A stretch of DNA of 11,240 nucleotides from MFAQ01 sp964592455 (GTDB lineage Bacteria > Patescibacteriota > Microgenomatia > UBA1400 > MFAQ01): NCBI GenBank assembly GCA_964592455.1, contig CAZQDQ010000030.1, positions 1-11,240 of the forward strand. The letters run 5' to 3'. The notes below the pieces were generated by a model. That model made no database searches. It worked only from the letters and a program-made list of their open reading frames with translations, and was not told where the DNA came from. Both the position numbers and the translations under genes were made by a program. Positions 1-6,300 of this stretch are shown in pieces (the first letter of the stretch is position 1; each line of letters begins with the position of its first letter).

Positions 1-75
1 GATGACCTCCTAGGTTTAGATTAAAGAACTTCTTGAGTATATCTAATATATCAAATTGTACCAACGGGTAATTGA

Positions 76-210
76 TACACACATAGTCCACAATGTGGAG
101 CTAAACATGATCACTCCTCCGAAGAACATTTCAACATCTTCAAGTCCTACCATGGTAGTGGTATTGGTATTGGAAGAAAATTAATTCAGATTGTATTAGA
201 ACTATTGTAA
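76..210 (+). pseudogene. Possible decayed 3' end of a GHKL ATPase (histidine kinase-like)
   Basis: The forward frame ending at the TAA at 208-210 reads EEHFNIFK, then a Gly-rich GSGIGIGRKLIQIVLELL. This order resembles the F box and G2 box of GHKL/histidine-kinase ATPase domains (IFEpF, then GsGiGLaI..iVe). The same frame has stop codons at 22-24, 34-36 and 73-75, and the usual residues after the G2 helix are missing, so any gene here is broken. The match is short and could be chance. The rest of 1-240 shows no other gene that I recognise. Confidence 0.25.
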
Positions 211-240
211 TGAGACACTTTTCCTGTTTGGAGTCAGTAG

Positions 241-897
241 TTATTTTTCAGTAACACTCTTAACCCAAGGTCTGTTTTGATAATATCCACACTTTTCAAA
301 AGATATCAAAACAGCAACTCTATGCCTTCCATTCTCAACCTTCCCATTTTTGCCGTAGGTAATTGGGTCATTATTAAAAATATTTTCATAAACAATTTGA
401 GTATCCATCACCATTCCAAGACCGTATAGATAATCACCAATTTCTTTTCCGTCTCTACCTTCAAGGTCATCAAAAAGTTCAGGATTTTCTTCTATTGCAA
501 GTTTTACTCCATTAATAAAAGATTTTCTGTCAGGATAACCATCTTTTTTTATTGGCAATTCCTTGTATTGGGCAACCAGTATAACAAAATCCATAAGTTT
601 GTTTACATCACATTTTCCATCTTCGTCCACCAGCCCTAAAGCTACCAATAGATCGTTTACTTGTAACCTCATTGTCGCCAACATTCCAGGATCCCAAGAT
701 GCTCCCTTCTCAATAATCTCTGCCCAAAGCTTCATTAGTTCTTCAAACTGAGGTAAGGATTCCATTATTTCTCGAGATAGTCTCTCTCTTTCTTGATCTT
801 GTTCTCCATTTTCCAGATCATCATCCTTAGGAGCATGCCAGGCTTCATAAGCCTCACCCCCACCACCATACCTGCTTTCACAATAAACACCATCCAT
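241..897 (-). CDS. Conserved hypothetical protein, paralogue 1 (218 aa, NGRHR motif)
   Basis: I do not recognise this family. The protein is soluble, with no signal peptide or membrane segment. It starts with YCES, then a GGGG cluster and a Glu/Trp/His motif (EAYEAWHA). A highly charged linker spans about residues 24-45, a helical middle covers about 45-160, and the C-terminal NGRHRVAVL lies near residues 189-197. The Gly-Arg-His-Arg pattern recalls the GxHR motif of ParB/sulfiredoxin-fold proteins, but this is a weak motif-level resemblance. It is about 82% identical, without gaps, to the product of 3526-4182, and nearly half of the differences fall in the first 42 residues. The frame stays open upstream to 1176, but that extension is repeat sequence. 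I chose the ATG at 895-897 because it gives exactly the paralogue's length and has TATAAT six bases before it. Confidence 0.8.
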   Translation of the reverse strand: MDGVYCESRYGGGGEAYEAWHAPKDDDLENGEQDQERERLSREIMESLPQFEELMKLWAEIIEKGASWDPGMLATMRLQVNDLLVALGLVDEDGKCDVNKLMDFVILVAQYKELPIKKDGYPDRKSFINGVKLAIEENPELFDDLEGRDGKEIGDYLYGLGMVMDTQIVYENIFNNDPITYGKNGKVENGRHRVAVLISFEKCGYYQNRPWVKSVTEK

Positions 898-903
898 AGC
901 GAG

Positions 904-909
904 ATTATA
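904..909 (-). promoter_or_regulatory. -10 box of a leaderless promoter for the 241-897 gene
   Basis: On the minus strand TATAAT is followed by six bases and then the ATG, so transcription should begin at or next to the start codon. No Shine-Dalgarno sequence is present. A short dyad (CCCAGA, two bases, TCTGGG, 911-924) lies directly upstream of the box and could be an operator. No good -35 hexamer is visible. Confidence 0.6.
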
Positions 910-910
910 T

Positions 911-1042
911 CCCAGAAATCTGGGCGAAACTTCTTTGAGGTGAGGTGTTATAACGAAGTTCGAAATTATTTTCGAGAAAATTATAACTAATTGGCTCACC
1001 GCTCGGCATATCTGCCTCGCGGTTCGCCAACCCCGCCAGCCG
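911..1042. repeat. Dispersed repeat module, copy A (inverted relative to 6057-6186)
   Basis: The segment 940-1042 matches the reverse complement of 6057-6160 at roughly 85-90% with one gap. Weaker similarity runs on through 911-939 to about 6186 in the other copy. It contains several short dyads. A 12-bp arm at 938-949 recurs inverted at 1066-1077, which may mark the unit's edges. Reading frames through it look non-native. It directly abuts the promoter of the 241-897 gene. Confidence 0.75.
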
Positions 1043-1110
1043 GCAGGGTTTATCCGGTCGCGCGACACCTCACCTCCAACTGCGGTTGTCGGTGAGGAAT
1101 ACAAATTCAG

Positions 1111-1159
1111 TATCCCGACCTCAAAGTCGAAACTTCGTAACTCCAATTCGGTCGGGATA
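1111..1159. repeat. Long-loop inverted repeat, 10-bp arms
   Basis: TATCCCGACC at 1111-1120 pairs perfectly with GGTCGGGATA at 1150-1159 across a 29-base loop. It lies in the 519-base gap between the 241-897 gene and the methyltransferase-like gene. That gap holds repeats and hairpins and no credible gene. Confidence 0.5.
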
Positions 1160-1205
1160 ATTGCTCTTGCGAGCAAGCGCCAGCTATCGCTGTCGCATCT
1201 TTATG

Positions 1206-1239
1206 TTCGCCACAACGAAACAGAGAGTGTTGTGGCGAA
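1206..1239. repeat. Perfect 11-bp hairpin
   Basis: TTCGCCACAAC at 1206-1216 is perfectly complementary to 1229-1239, with a 12-base loop. No T-run follows on either strand, so it does not look like a terminator. It is the first of four consecutive hairpins leading to the methyltransferase-like gene. Confidence 0.55.
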
Positions 1240-1277
1240 GCTATCTCAATATATGGCTCGCTTCGCTCACCATAAAG

Positions 1278-1313
1278 TACCCACTGATTAGGAGAGAATT
1301 TTATCAGTGGGTA
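1278..1313. repeat. Perfect 11-bp hairpin, possible weak terminator
   Basis: TACCCACTGAT at 1278-1288 pairs perfectly with 1303-1313 across a 14-base loop. Only a short TTTAA follows, so termination is doubtful. Confidence 0.5.
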
Positions 1314-1346
1314 TTTAAGACTTGAGACAGCATTGGCCTATCAGCC

Positions 1347-1369
1347 ATGTGCCTGCTTCGCAGGCACAT
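1347..1369. repeat. Strong GC-rich hairpin
   Basis: The arms ATGTGCCTGC (1347-1356) and 1360-1369 are perfectly complementary around a TTC loop. This is the most stable structure in the gap. It sits 48 bases upstream of the start of the gene at 1417 and has no T-tract after it. Confidence 0.6.
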
Positions 1370-1372
1370 CAA

Positions 1373-1393
1373 AATATTGAAAGCTTCAATATT
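1373..1393. promoter_or_regulatory. AT-rich dyad upstream of the 1417 promoter (possible operator)
   Basis: AATATTGAA (1373-1381) pairs perfectly with 1385-1393 around AGC. It lies 11 bases before the predicted -10 box of the 1417 gene, covering the region where a -35 contact would fall. A repressor or activator site is a reasonable guess, but no regulator is identified. Confidence 0.35.
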
Positions 1394-1404
1394 AAAAATA
1401 CTGT

Positions 1405-1410
1405 TAATAT
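1405..1410 (+). promoter_or_regulatory. -10 box of a leaderless promoter for the 1417-2886 gene
   Basis: TAATAT is followed by six bases and the ATG, the same geometry as at 904-909, 2949-2954 and 4189-4194. No Shine-Dalgarno sequence precedes the start. Confidence 0.5.
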
Positions 1411-1416
1411 TTACAT

Positions 1417-2886
1417 ATGGCAGAAGGTGAAATTGGATATGAACCACCCCGTATATATACAGGTCTCAACGAACAGCATGGAGTTTCTTGGATTGAGAAA
1501 GGATGGAACGTTCAGACATCTGAAGAATTTCCTGAACAGCTCCGCAACCTCCACCTAGATGACAAAATTTCTGAAATTTTGACAGAACAGATTTCCAAAG
1601 GCAACAGAGAGATTGTTATCTTTGATATTGGCAGCGGAAAAGATGGAATTTTAATCAAGTCATTTCTTAAGTCTGATGAGTTTCCAAAACTTCACAAACT
1701 TCTTGGAGAACAATCCGGCCTAAACGTTCGCATTGTCGGAGTAACTGGAGCAAGTGACGGTCAAACTCAGGGTCAATTGCTGGAGAAAACTGAGCAAGAG
1801 TTTGGTAGTGAGCAATCCCAAAAAAGTAATATGGCTATAGAAAACTACGGATACACAATTACAAAAGCCCATACTCTCAAGAGTTTTATGGAAATGGCAA
1901 AAGTGGAGTCTATTAACGCAAGCTTCTCAACATTTGGGATCGGTTACCTTACACCAGCCAATTTTGAGCAATGTATAACAGACCTTGTAGACAAGTTAGC
2001 AGATGGGGGTGAATTTTACGGAATATCTTGGGATGCTGTACCAGCAGGGGCAATACGATCACCTTTTGGTGGCACCTTTGTGATGAGTAGAGACTTACCC
2101 GAGAATCATCCACTACACAAGGTGTTTGGAGGGTTTTCTTCCAATGAATCATTTAGAAAATTTTATGAGCAGACTCCCAAGATGCAAGTAGAATCTCACC
2201 TTAGTGCTATAGAGTATGGGCTCAAATCAGGCTTAATCTCAATTGACCAAGCTCGGCACCTCCTCTCTAAAACCAGTGTTCTTCCAATACCTGCATTTGT
2301 ACGAGAGGTTCACAAATACACAAGCGACAAACAACAACAGAATATTAGAAATCACATTAAACATCTTTCATGGATATATCCAACCTTGAATGGATTCAAT
2401 TGGGATGGCAAAACTCCTATCTTTGATGAAATAAGAGAATTTAGAGACAAGCAGTTTAGAGAAAGTATGGATTCAGATTCTGTTGATGTAAATCACAAGA
2501 AAAAAAGGAAAAGTTCATATAAAGATGCCGAAAAAGCTGAACATAAGGTTTGGGAATATATAGAAAGAAAATTTTCATCTCAATATAGGGATGAGGTCGT
2601 GAGACAAAAGGAACAATTTGACAACACCATCAAAGACGCTAGTTGGGAAGACATCAAAAAGAATGCCCTGGAGCTTAATACAGACACTATCGCTCGGTTT
2701 TGGGATTGGCATTCCGTATTGTGGAAGCTGCAACAACTAGTAGTAGATAAACAAGCCACAAAAACAACTGAGATGAAACAATCCGCGCTAGATCGGTTAG
2801 CAAAACAAGTTAATTTAACAGTACACACGAGTAGACTACCAGAAGGACATGGATTAAATTTGTATATCAAAAAATCAAGACCGTAG
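1417..2886 (+). CDS. SAM-dependent methyltransferase-like protein (489 aa)
   Basis: Residues 66-78 read IVIFDIGSGKDGI, which fits motif I of class I (Rossmann-fold) SAM-dependent methyltransferases. Around residues 170-205, SFSTFGIGYLTP followed by DKLADGGEFYGISWD resembles the later strands, with the common 'L.dGG' turn after a helix. The last residues (GLNLYIKKSRP) look like the final strand of such a fold. Between the core and this end lies a charged helical region of about 200 residues, including a Lys-rich stretch (KKKRKSS) near residue 365. The protein is therefore much longer than a minimal methyltransferase of about 250 residues, and the insert may bind a substrate. The substrate is unknown. 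There are no membrane segments. The ATG at 1417 is supported by the -10 box six bases upstream. Confidence 0.6.
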   Translation: MAEGEIGYEPPRIYTGLNEQHGVSWIEKGWNVQTSEEFPEQLRNLHLDDKISEILTEQISKGNREIVIFDIGSGKDGILIKSFLKSDEFPKLHKLLGEQSGLNVRIVGVTGASDGQTQGQLLEKTEQEFGSEQSQKSNMAIENYGYTITKAHTLKSFMEMAKVESINASFSTFGIGYLTPANFEQCITDLVDKLADGGEFYGISWDAVPAGAIRSPFGGTFVMSRDLPENHPLHKVFGGFSSNESFRKFYEQTPKMQVESHLSAIEYGLKSGLISIDQARHLLSKTSVLPIPAFVREVHKYTSDKQQQNIRNHIKHLSWIYPTLNGFNWDGKTPIFDEIREFRDKQFRESMDSDSVDVNHKKKRKSSYKDAEKAEHKVWEYIERKFSSQYRDEVVRQKEQFDNTIKDASWEDIKKNALELNTDTIARFWDWHSVLWKLQQLVVDKQATKTTEMKQSALDRLAKQVNLTVHTSRLPEGHGLNLYIKKSRP

Positions 2887-2948
2887 TACCCCAGGCCATA
2901 CATAGAACCCTTCTTTTGTTAAGTAAAATTTATATCTGCTTCAAGTGG

Positions 2949-2954
2949 TAAAAT
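2949..2954 (+). promoter_or_regulatory. -10 box of a leaderless promoter for the deformylase-like gene
   Basis: TAAAAT is followed by TCAAGC and then the ATG at 2961, the same six-base spacing as other genes in this island. No -35 hexamer or ribosome binding site is evident in the 74-base gap after the upstream gene. Confidence 0.55.
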
Positions 2955-2960
2955 TCAAGC

Positions 2961-3518
2961 ATGAAAGAAGCACTACTCGAAAGGGTTAAGGGATTTGAAC
3001 AGACATTAGAGAAATTCCCAGAAGTCCGATATGCAGGTGATCCTGTACTTAGGCAAGTAGCCGAAGAAGTCTCCATTGAGGAAGGTATTGAGTTGGGAAA
3101 GATTTTGGGTGAAGTATTGTTGCGTTATCGAGAAGCGGTTGGATATGGTCGAGGCTTTGCTGCTCCTCAAATAGGAGAAAACAAAGCAGTATTTGTAACC
3201 TTTGTTGAGAACCAGCTGCAGACATTTATTAATCCAAAAATTGTTGAAAGGTCAGGTGAGACAAATTTCTATCGTGAACTTTGCTTGAGTTCGGGAATAA
3301 TGTCCGCAGATGTTGAAAGGTCAGTTTGGGTTGTTATGGAGTGGATAGATACGGACGGACAAAGCCACAAAGAAAGGTTTGATGGATTTCTGGCTAGGCT
3401 ATATCAACATGAGGAGGCTCACTTGAGAGGAAAATTAAATCTGGATGAAGCAGCGGATGGGGGAATCGAATTCATGCTTTTTGATCCACTCAAAGAGCAA
3501 CTTAGAGATAAAAGATAA
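2961..3518 (+). CDS. def: Peptide deformylase-like metalloenzyme (185 aa)
   Basis: Peptide deformylase removes the formyl group from the N-terminal Met of new proteins, using a metal held by one Cys and two His. All three family motifs are present in order: GRGFAAPQIG at residues 63-72 (motif 1), ELCLS at 106-110 with the metal ligand Cys108 (motif 2, usually EGCLS), and QHEEAHLRG at 149-157 with His150, His154 and the catalytic Glu151 (motif 3, usually HExDH). The length of 185 residues is typical. Gly-to-Leu in motif 2 and Asp-to-Ala in motif 3 are departures from housekeeping enzymes, so specificity or activity may differ. Its place in an accessory region suggests an extra copy rather than the main one. 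The stop lies 7 bases from the convergent stop of the 3526-4182 gene. Confidence 0.8.
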   Translation: MKEALLERVKGFEQTLEKFPEVRYAGDPVLRQVAEEVSIEEGIELGKILGEVLLRYREAVGYGRGFAAPQIGENKAVFVTFVENQLQTFINPKIVERSGETNFYRELCLSSGIMSADVERSVWVVMEWIDTDGQSHKERFDGFLARLYQHEEAHLRGKLNLDEAADGGIEFMLFDPLKEQLRDKR

Positions 3519-3525
3519 GATTGAT

Positions 3526-4182
3526 CTATTTTTCGGTAACACTCTTTACCCAAGGTCTATTTTGAATATAGCCACATTTTTCAAAAGACCTCAAAACAGC
3601 AACTCGATGTCTACCATTTTCCACTTTCCCATTCCTACCGTAGGCTATTGGGTCATTCTCAAAAATACTCTCATAAACAATTTGGGTATCCATTACTATC
3701 CCAAGACCGTATAGATAATCACCAATTTCTTTTCCATCTCTACCCTCAAGATTATCAAAAAGTTCCGGATTTTCTTCTATCGCAAGTTTTACTCCCTTAA
3801 TAAAAGATTTTCTGTCAGGATAATCATCTTTTTTAATTGGCAGTTCCTTGTATCTAGAAACTAACACAGCAAAATCCATAAGCTTATTTACATCACATTT
3901 CCCATCTTCGTCCACTAGACCTAACGCCATCAATAGATCATTAACTTGTAATCTCATTGTCGCTAACATCCCAGGATCCCAAGATACCCCTTTCTCAATG
4001 ATATCGGCCCACAGCTTCATCATTTTTTCATACTGTGGTAAAGACTCCATTATTTCTTGAGATGATCTTTCTGTTTCTTGATTTTGTTCATCCTCCTCTG
4101 GCTCTTCCTCGCGACGTGCGTGCCATGATTCATAACCTTCACCTCCGCCACCATGACTACTCTCACAATAGATGTTGTACAT
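3526..4182 (-). CDS. Conserved hypothetical protein, paralogue 2 (218 aa, NGRHR motif)
   Basis: This is the second copy of the family at 241-897: same strand, same length, about 82% identical over 218 residues without gaps. It keeps the YCES start, the GGGGE.YE.WHA motif near residues 11-22, an acidic linker (about residues 23-40, more Glu-rich than in paralogue 1) and the C-terminal NGRHRVAVL. The middle block at about residues 61-85 and the block around EENPELFD.LEGRDGKEIGDYLYGLG are nearly identical in the two, so this core is under constraint. The function is unknown, and a ParB/sulfiredoxin-like fold is only a guess from GRHR. It converges on the deformylase gene and lies downstream of the Ntn-hydrolase-like gene, with its own promoter. 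The pair in direct orientation suggests an old duplication. Confidence 0.8.
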   Translation of the reverse strand: MYNIYCESSHGGGGEGYESWHARREEEPEEDEQNQETERSSQEIMESLPQYEKMMKLWADIIEKGVSWDPGMLATMRLQVNDLLMALGLVDEDGKCDVNKLMDFAVLVSRYKELPIKKDDYPDRKSFIKGVKLAIEENPELFDNLEGRDGKEIGDYLYGLGIVMDTQIVYESIFENDPIAYGRNGKVENGRHRVAVLRSFEKCGYIQNRPWVKSVTEK

Positions 4183-4188
4183 AACGTG

Positions 4189-4194
4189 ATTATA
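4189..4194 (-). promoter_or_regulatory. -10 box of a leaderless promoter for the 3526-4182 gene
   Basis: The minus strand reads TATAAT, six bases, ATG, matching paralogue 1. The two promoters share the pattern TCTGG-2-TATAATC-N-CG-N-T-ATG, so the promoter was probably duplicated with the gene. Confidence 0.6.
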
Positions 4195-4258
4195 GTCCAG
4201 ATAACAGACTACCCAGCCAGAAGGTGATATTTTTTTAAGGCTGTGCTCAAAGTGCGCT

Positions 4259-5248
4259 CTATAAACTCAGGTGGTCTAATTCACTTTCATCTAAGTCCTC
4301 AAGGAACCTATATTTGCCTTCTTTGCCGTCTTCTAATTTGTAACAAATTTTTCCTTGGTTATTCGTGATTGATCCTCCATATACTATTTTGCCATTCTTG
4401 ATAGTTGCCATGTCGCCAGTAGGATAGATAAAATAATCATTTTGTGTAGCAAGTCCAATAAATAGATTCCCCCCAACCGTCTCAAAGTCATTCTTTTTAA
4501 TTTCTTTATTAACAATGCTAAGTAATTTTTCGGAGTCTCCATAAAGAATGTCTTGCCAGTCAGTAGATTTTCTGTAACCAAACTCAACCTGAGAAATTAA
4601 TTCTATTGGAATGCTAATTTTTGTAAACTTTTGTTTTGGATGAAAAACGACATAATCGTAACATTTTACTGTATCCATTTGGAATCTATTGTTACGGATA
4701 TCAATTTTAATAGAGATCATACCCGAGTCAGTAGTATTTTCAATTTCCACGACATCTCCCCTATTAAGTGTGCCTTTTCTCAAAATAGCTTTGACGAGTG
4801 AATTTTTGATGTCAACATCAATGACCTGTTGCATACCCGAGCCATCACCCTTTGCGACAAGCTCTGCAGATAGTGCTTTTCCCAGATCAGAACTTTCAAC
4901 CACCTTTAACTTACTTGGGTTATACCCTGCAATAATTAGAGCAACTTCGCCATATTTGCCAGTTTTATCCACATACTCAGTAATTATTTGTTTAATGTTG
5001 GTATTTATGATGCTTTTTAGATCGTCCAGTGACCCATTTTCCCCAACTTTATCCCTTAACCTTTTAAGAACAAATGCGGCTGGGGAAGCTGAACCTGCTC
5101 CAAGAGCTGAAATTCTTCTGTTTATACTAAACACTTTTATTAAATCGTCACAATACTCTTTTCGTCCATCTTTGTATTCTATAGTGGCTCTTGTATCTGA
5201 TATTAAGAATAGTTTTTTAACTAAATGAACACCGAGTATTATTGACAT
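4259..5248 (-). CDS. Ntn-hydrolase (proteasome/HslV beta-like) family protein, 329 aa
   Basis: The N-terminus resembles proteasome beta subunits and HslV. After Met removal the chain would begin SIILGV, and counting from that Ser gives Asp17 and Arg19 within SDTRAT, the positions of Asp17 and Arg19 in the DxRA motif of the 20S proteasome. KVFSI followed by the Gly-rich GAGSASPAA (about residues 49-57) matches the next strand-turn-helix, and VALIIAGYN (about 108-116) matches a later strand. The nucleophile would be Ser where most relatives use Thr. By my alignment the usual Lys33 is replaced by Asp, so peptidase activity is uncertain. The 329 residues exceed the usual 170-220, and the C-terminal third is unassigned. 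A TTG at 5258-5260 would add four residues. I prefer the ATG at 5246-5248, which puts Ser next to Met, and TATAAT lies three bases before it. It follows the 5253-5936 gene by 4 nt, so the two are probably one operon. Confidence 0.6.
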   Translation of the reverse strand: MSIILGVHLVKKLFLISDTRATIEYKDGRKEYCDDLIKVFSINRRISALGAGSASPAAFVLKRLRDKVGENGSLDDLKSIINTNIKQIITEYVDKTGKYGEVALIIAGYNPSKLKVVESSDLGKALSAELVAKGDGSGMQQVIDVDIKNSLVKAILRKGTLNRGDVVEIENTTDSGMISIKIDIRNNRFQMDTVKCYDYVVFHPKQKFTKISIPIELISQVEFGYRKSTDWQDILYGDSEKLLSIVNKEIKKNDFETVGGNLFIGLATQNDYFIYPTGDMATIKNGKIVYGGSITNNQGKICYKLEDGKEGKYRFLEDLDESELDHLSL

Positions 5249-5252
5249 TTTA

Positions 5253-5936
5253 TTATACAATCGTCTCCCAAGGTGGAGGGTATTTGTTAGTATTTGGTAG
5301 TGATCTTATTTGATTTTTAGAAGTAGGTCTCTTTGTTTCAACAACACCAAATATTTTTTGTTTAGTGTATCTAAACGCAAGTTCTCCAATATTGATTTGT
5401 TCTTTTCTCACATGTCTGTCAATTAGTATTACTTCTGCAATGGTGTCAGGATGATCACTCTTTTCTTGAATTATCCAAACAGGAAAGTCAACATGATTTT
5501 TAGCCAAGTAATCTCTGATAGGTATAAGTTCATCATCTATATTGAATTTTATGCCTAAATTAATTACTAGAACGTATTCAGGAGAAAGAGTTTTAATTCC
5601 TTCAGGTATTTTCTTTCTTTTCAGTCTTGTAAGCAATGTTTCTTGAGGATTACCAGTATATGTTGTTATTTCTAACAATGTCGTCCACGCAACACCGTCT
5701 GACGGGATCTTTGTCTGCATTACAATCGCATCCGGAGGATCAGGTTTGTGAAGCTGAACAAAAGCAGGCATGCCATTCATTGAGAACATAACCAACCCTG
5801 TGATAGCAGCCAGTCTAATATCTTCAATCTCCTGACTTAATAAATTGTTTATTTTTGTGCCCCCTTGATATTCTTCTTGAATATACTGATATACCTTTGG
5901 AGGTGAATACCAGATGTTCCCAGTTTGGATGTTCAT
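5253..5936 (-). CDS. Hypothetical protein, 227 aa, operon partner of the Ntn-hydrolase-like gene
   Basis: I do not recognise the family. It is a soluble alpha/beta protein without a signal peptide. A helical segment with a hydrophobic patch (residues about 34-55, IEDIRLAAITGLVMFSMNG) precedes strand-like stretches: PDAIVMQ (68-74), TTLLEITTY (85-93), YVLVINLG (about 121-128), FPVWIIQ and AEVILID. The order Asp69...Glu89-x-Thr recalls the core of PD-(D/E)xK nucleases, but the Lys is absent, so this remains a weak alternative. The C-terminus is polar and Pro-rich (RPTSKNQIRSLPNTNKYPPPWETIV). The gene is first in a two-gene minus-strand unit, with 4 nt between its stop and the next ATG. A partner, substrate or regulator of the Ntn-type protein is possible from the context alone. 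Confidence 0.65.
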   Translation of the reverse strand: MNIQTGNIWYSPPKVYQYIQEEYQGGTKINNLLSQEIEDIRLAAITGLVMFSMNGMPAFVQLHKPDPPDAIVMQTKIPSDGVAWTTLLEITTYTGNPQETLLTRLKRKKIPEGIKTLSPEYVLVINLGIKFNIDDELIPIRDYLAKNHVDFPVWIIQEKSDHPDTIAEVILIDRHVRKEQINIGELAFRYTKQKIFGVVETKRPTSKNQIRSLPNTNKYPPPWETIV

Positions 5937-5947
5937 TTATCAACCAA

Positions 5948-5953
5948 ATTTTA
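5948..5953 (-). promoter_or_regulatory. -10 box for the 5936-4259 operon
   Basis: The minus strand reads TAAAAT, then 11 bases, then the ATG at 5936. Expected transcription starts about 4 bases before the ATG, giving a nearly leaderless message. No ribosome binding site is seen. Confidence 0.45.
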
Positions 5954-6056
5954 TCACTAGATAGAATATAAGAAGAATTTGAAATACTATAGGAAAAGTT
6001 TTGCGTTGGCGGTTCTTTTTGCACCACTGCGGTGGTGCCGTTCGAGCCGATGTTTA

Positions 6057-6186
6057 CGGCAGGCGGGGTTGGCGAACCGCGAGGCAAGTTTTGCCGAGCG
6101 GTGAGCCATTAATTAGTAATGGTCCCGAAAATAAGTTCGAATTTCGTTATAACACCTCACCTTGCAGAAGTTTTCCGAAATTTTCG
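6057..6186. repeat. Dispersed repeat module, copy B (inverted relative to 911-1042)
   Basis: The reverse complement of 6057-6160 aligns with 940-1042 at roughly 85-90%. Long identical blocks include GGTGTTATAACGAA and GGTTCGCCAACCCCGCC. Together with copy A it bounds about 5 kb holding five genes. Confidence 0.75.
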
Positions 6187-6258
6187 GATCTGTCGCCCGT
6201 GCGCCCGCCCACGCACGGAGCGATGCTCAGGTCTTTAAGTTGTTTACTTTCTAAAAAG
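6157..6258 (-). pseudogene. Remnant of a serine recombinase 3' end
   Basis: Bases 6157-6226 are a perfect inverted copy of 7770-7839, and 6236-6258 is a near match to the reverse complement of about 7725-7748, with a deletion between. Read on the minus strand this corresponds to the C-terminal coding end of the recombinase at 6345-7916, here with in-frame stops. It is most simply a leftover of an earlier or second recombinase copy. Confidence 0.55.
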
Positions 6259-6300
6259 AAAAAGAACCGCCAACGCAAAACGGGGAACAAGACTAGTTTG

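Larger units (their letters stand above)
5998..6281. repeat. 284-bp MITE-like unit with perfect 23-bp terminal inverted repeats
   Basis: The 23 bases at 5998-6020 are exactly the reverse complement of 6259-6281. Inside are a perfect hairpin (GCACCAC/GTGGTGC, 6021-6038), module copy B (6057-6186) and a 70-bp sequence shared with the recombinase tail. No target-site duplication is obvious. Most of the 408-base gap 5937-6344 is this unit. An open frame on the minus strand (start 6087) reads NIGSN and KEPP in places like the recombinase C-terminus, suggesting decayed recombinase coding sequence rather than a live gene. Confidence 0.7.

Noticed and set aside
898..1176. Upstream extension of the 241-897 frame (93 extra residues)
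   Set aside because: The extension is translated repeat module A and inverted repeats. The paralogue at 3526-4182 is exactly 218 residues, and the -10 box lies just before the inner ATG.
4689..5228. Forward 179-residue frame antisense to the Ntn-hydrolase-like gene
   Set aside because: It is a Ser/Leu-rich shadow of the real gene on the other strand, with no start signals.
5253..5936. PD-(D/E)xK nuclease call for the 227-aa protein
   Set aside because: The required Lys is missing and the spacing is only loosely suitable, so it is mentioned only as an alternative.
5824..6087. Minus-strand 87-residue frame starting in the repeat unit
   Set aside because: It overlaps the repeat and then the 5253-5936 gene out of frame. 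Its NIGSN and KEPP pieces look like decayed recombinase tail.
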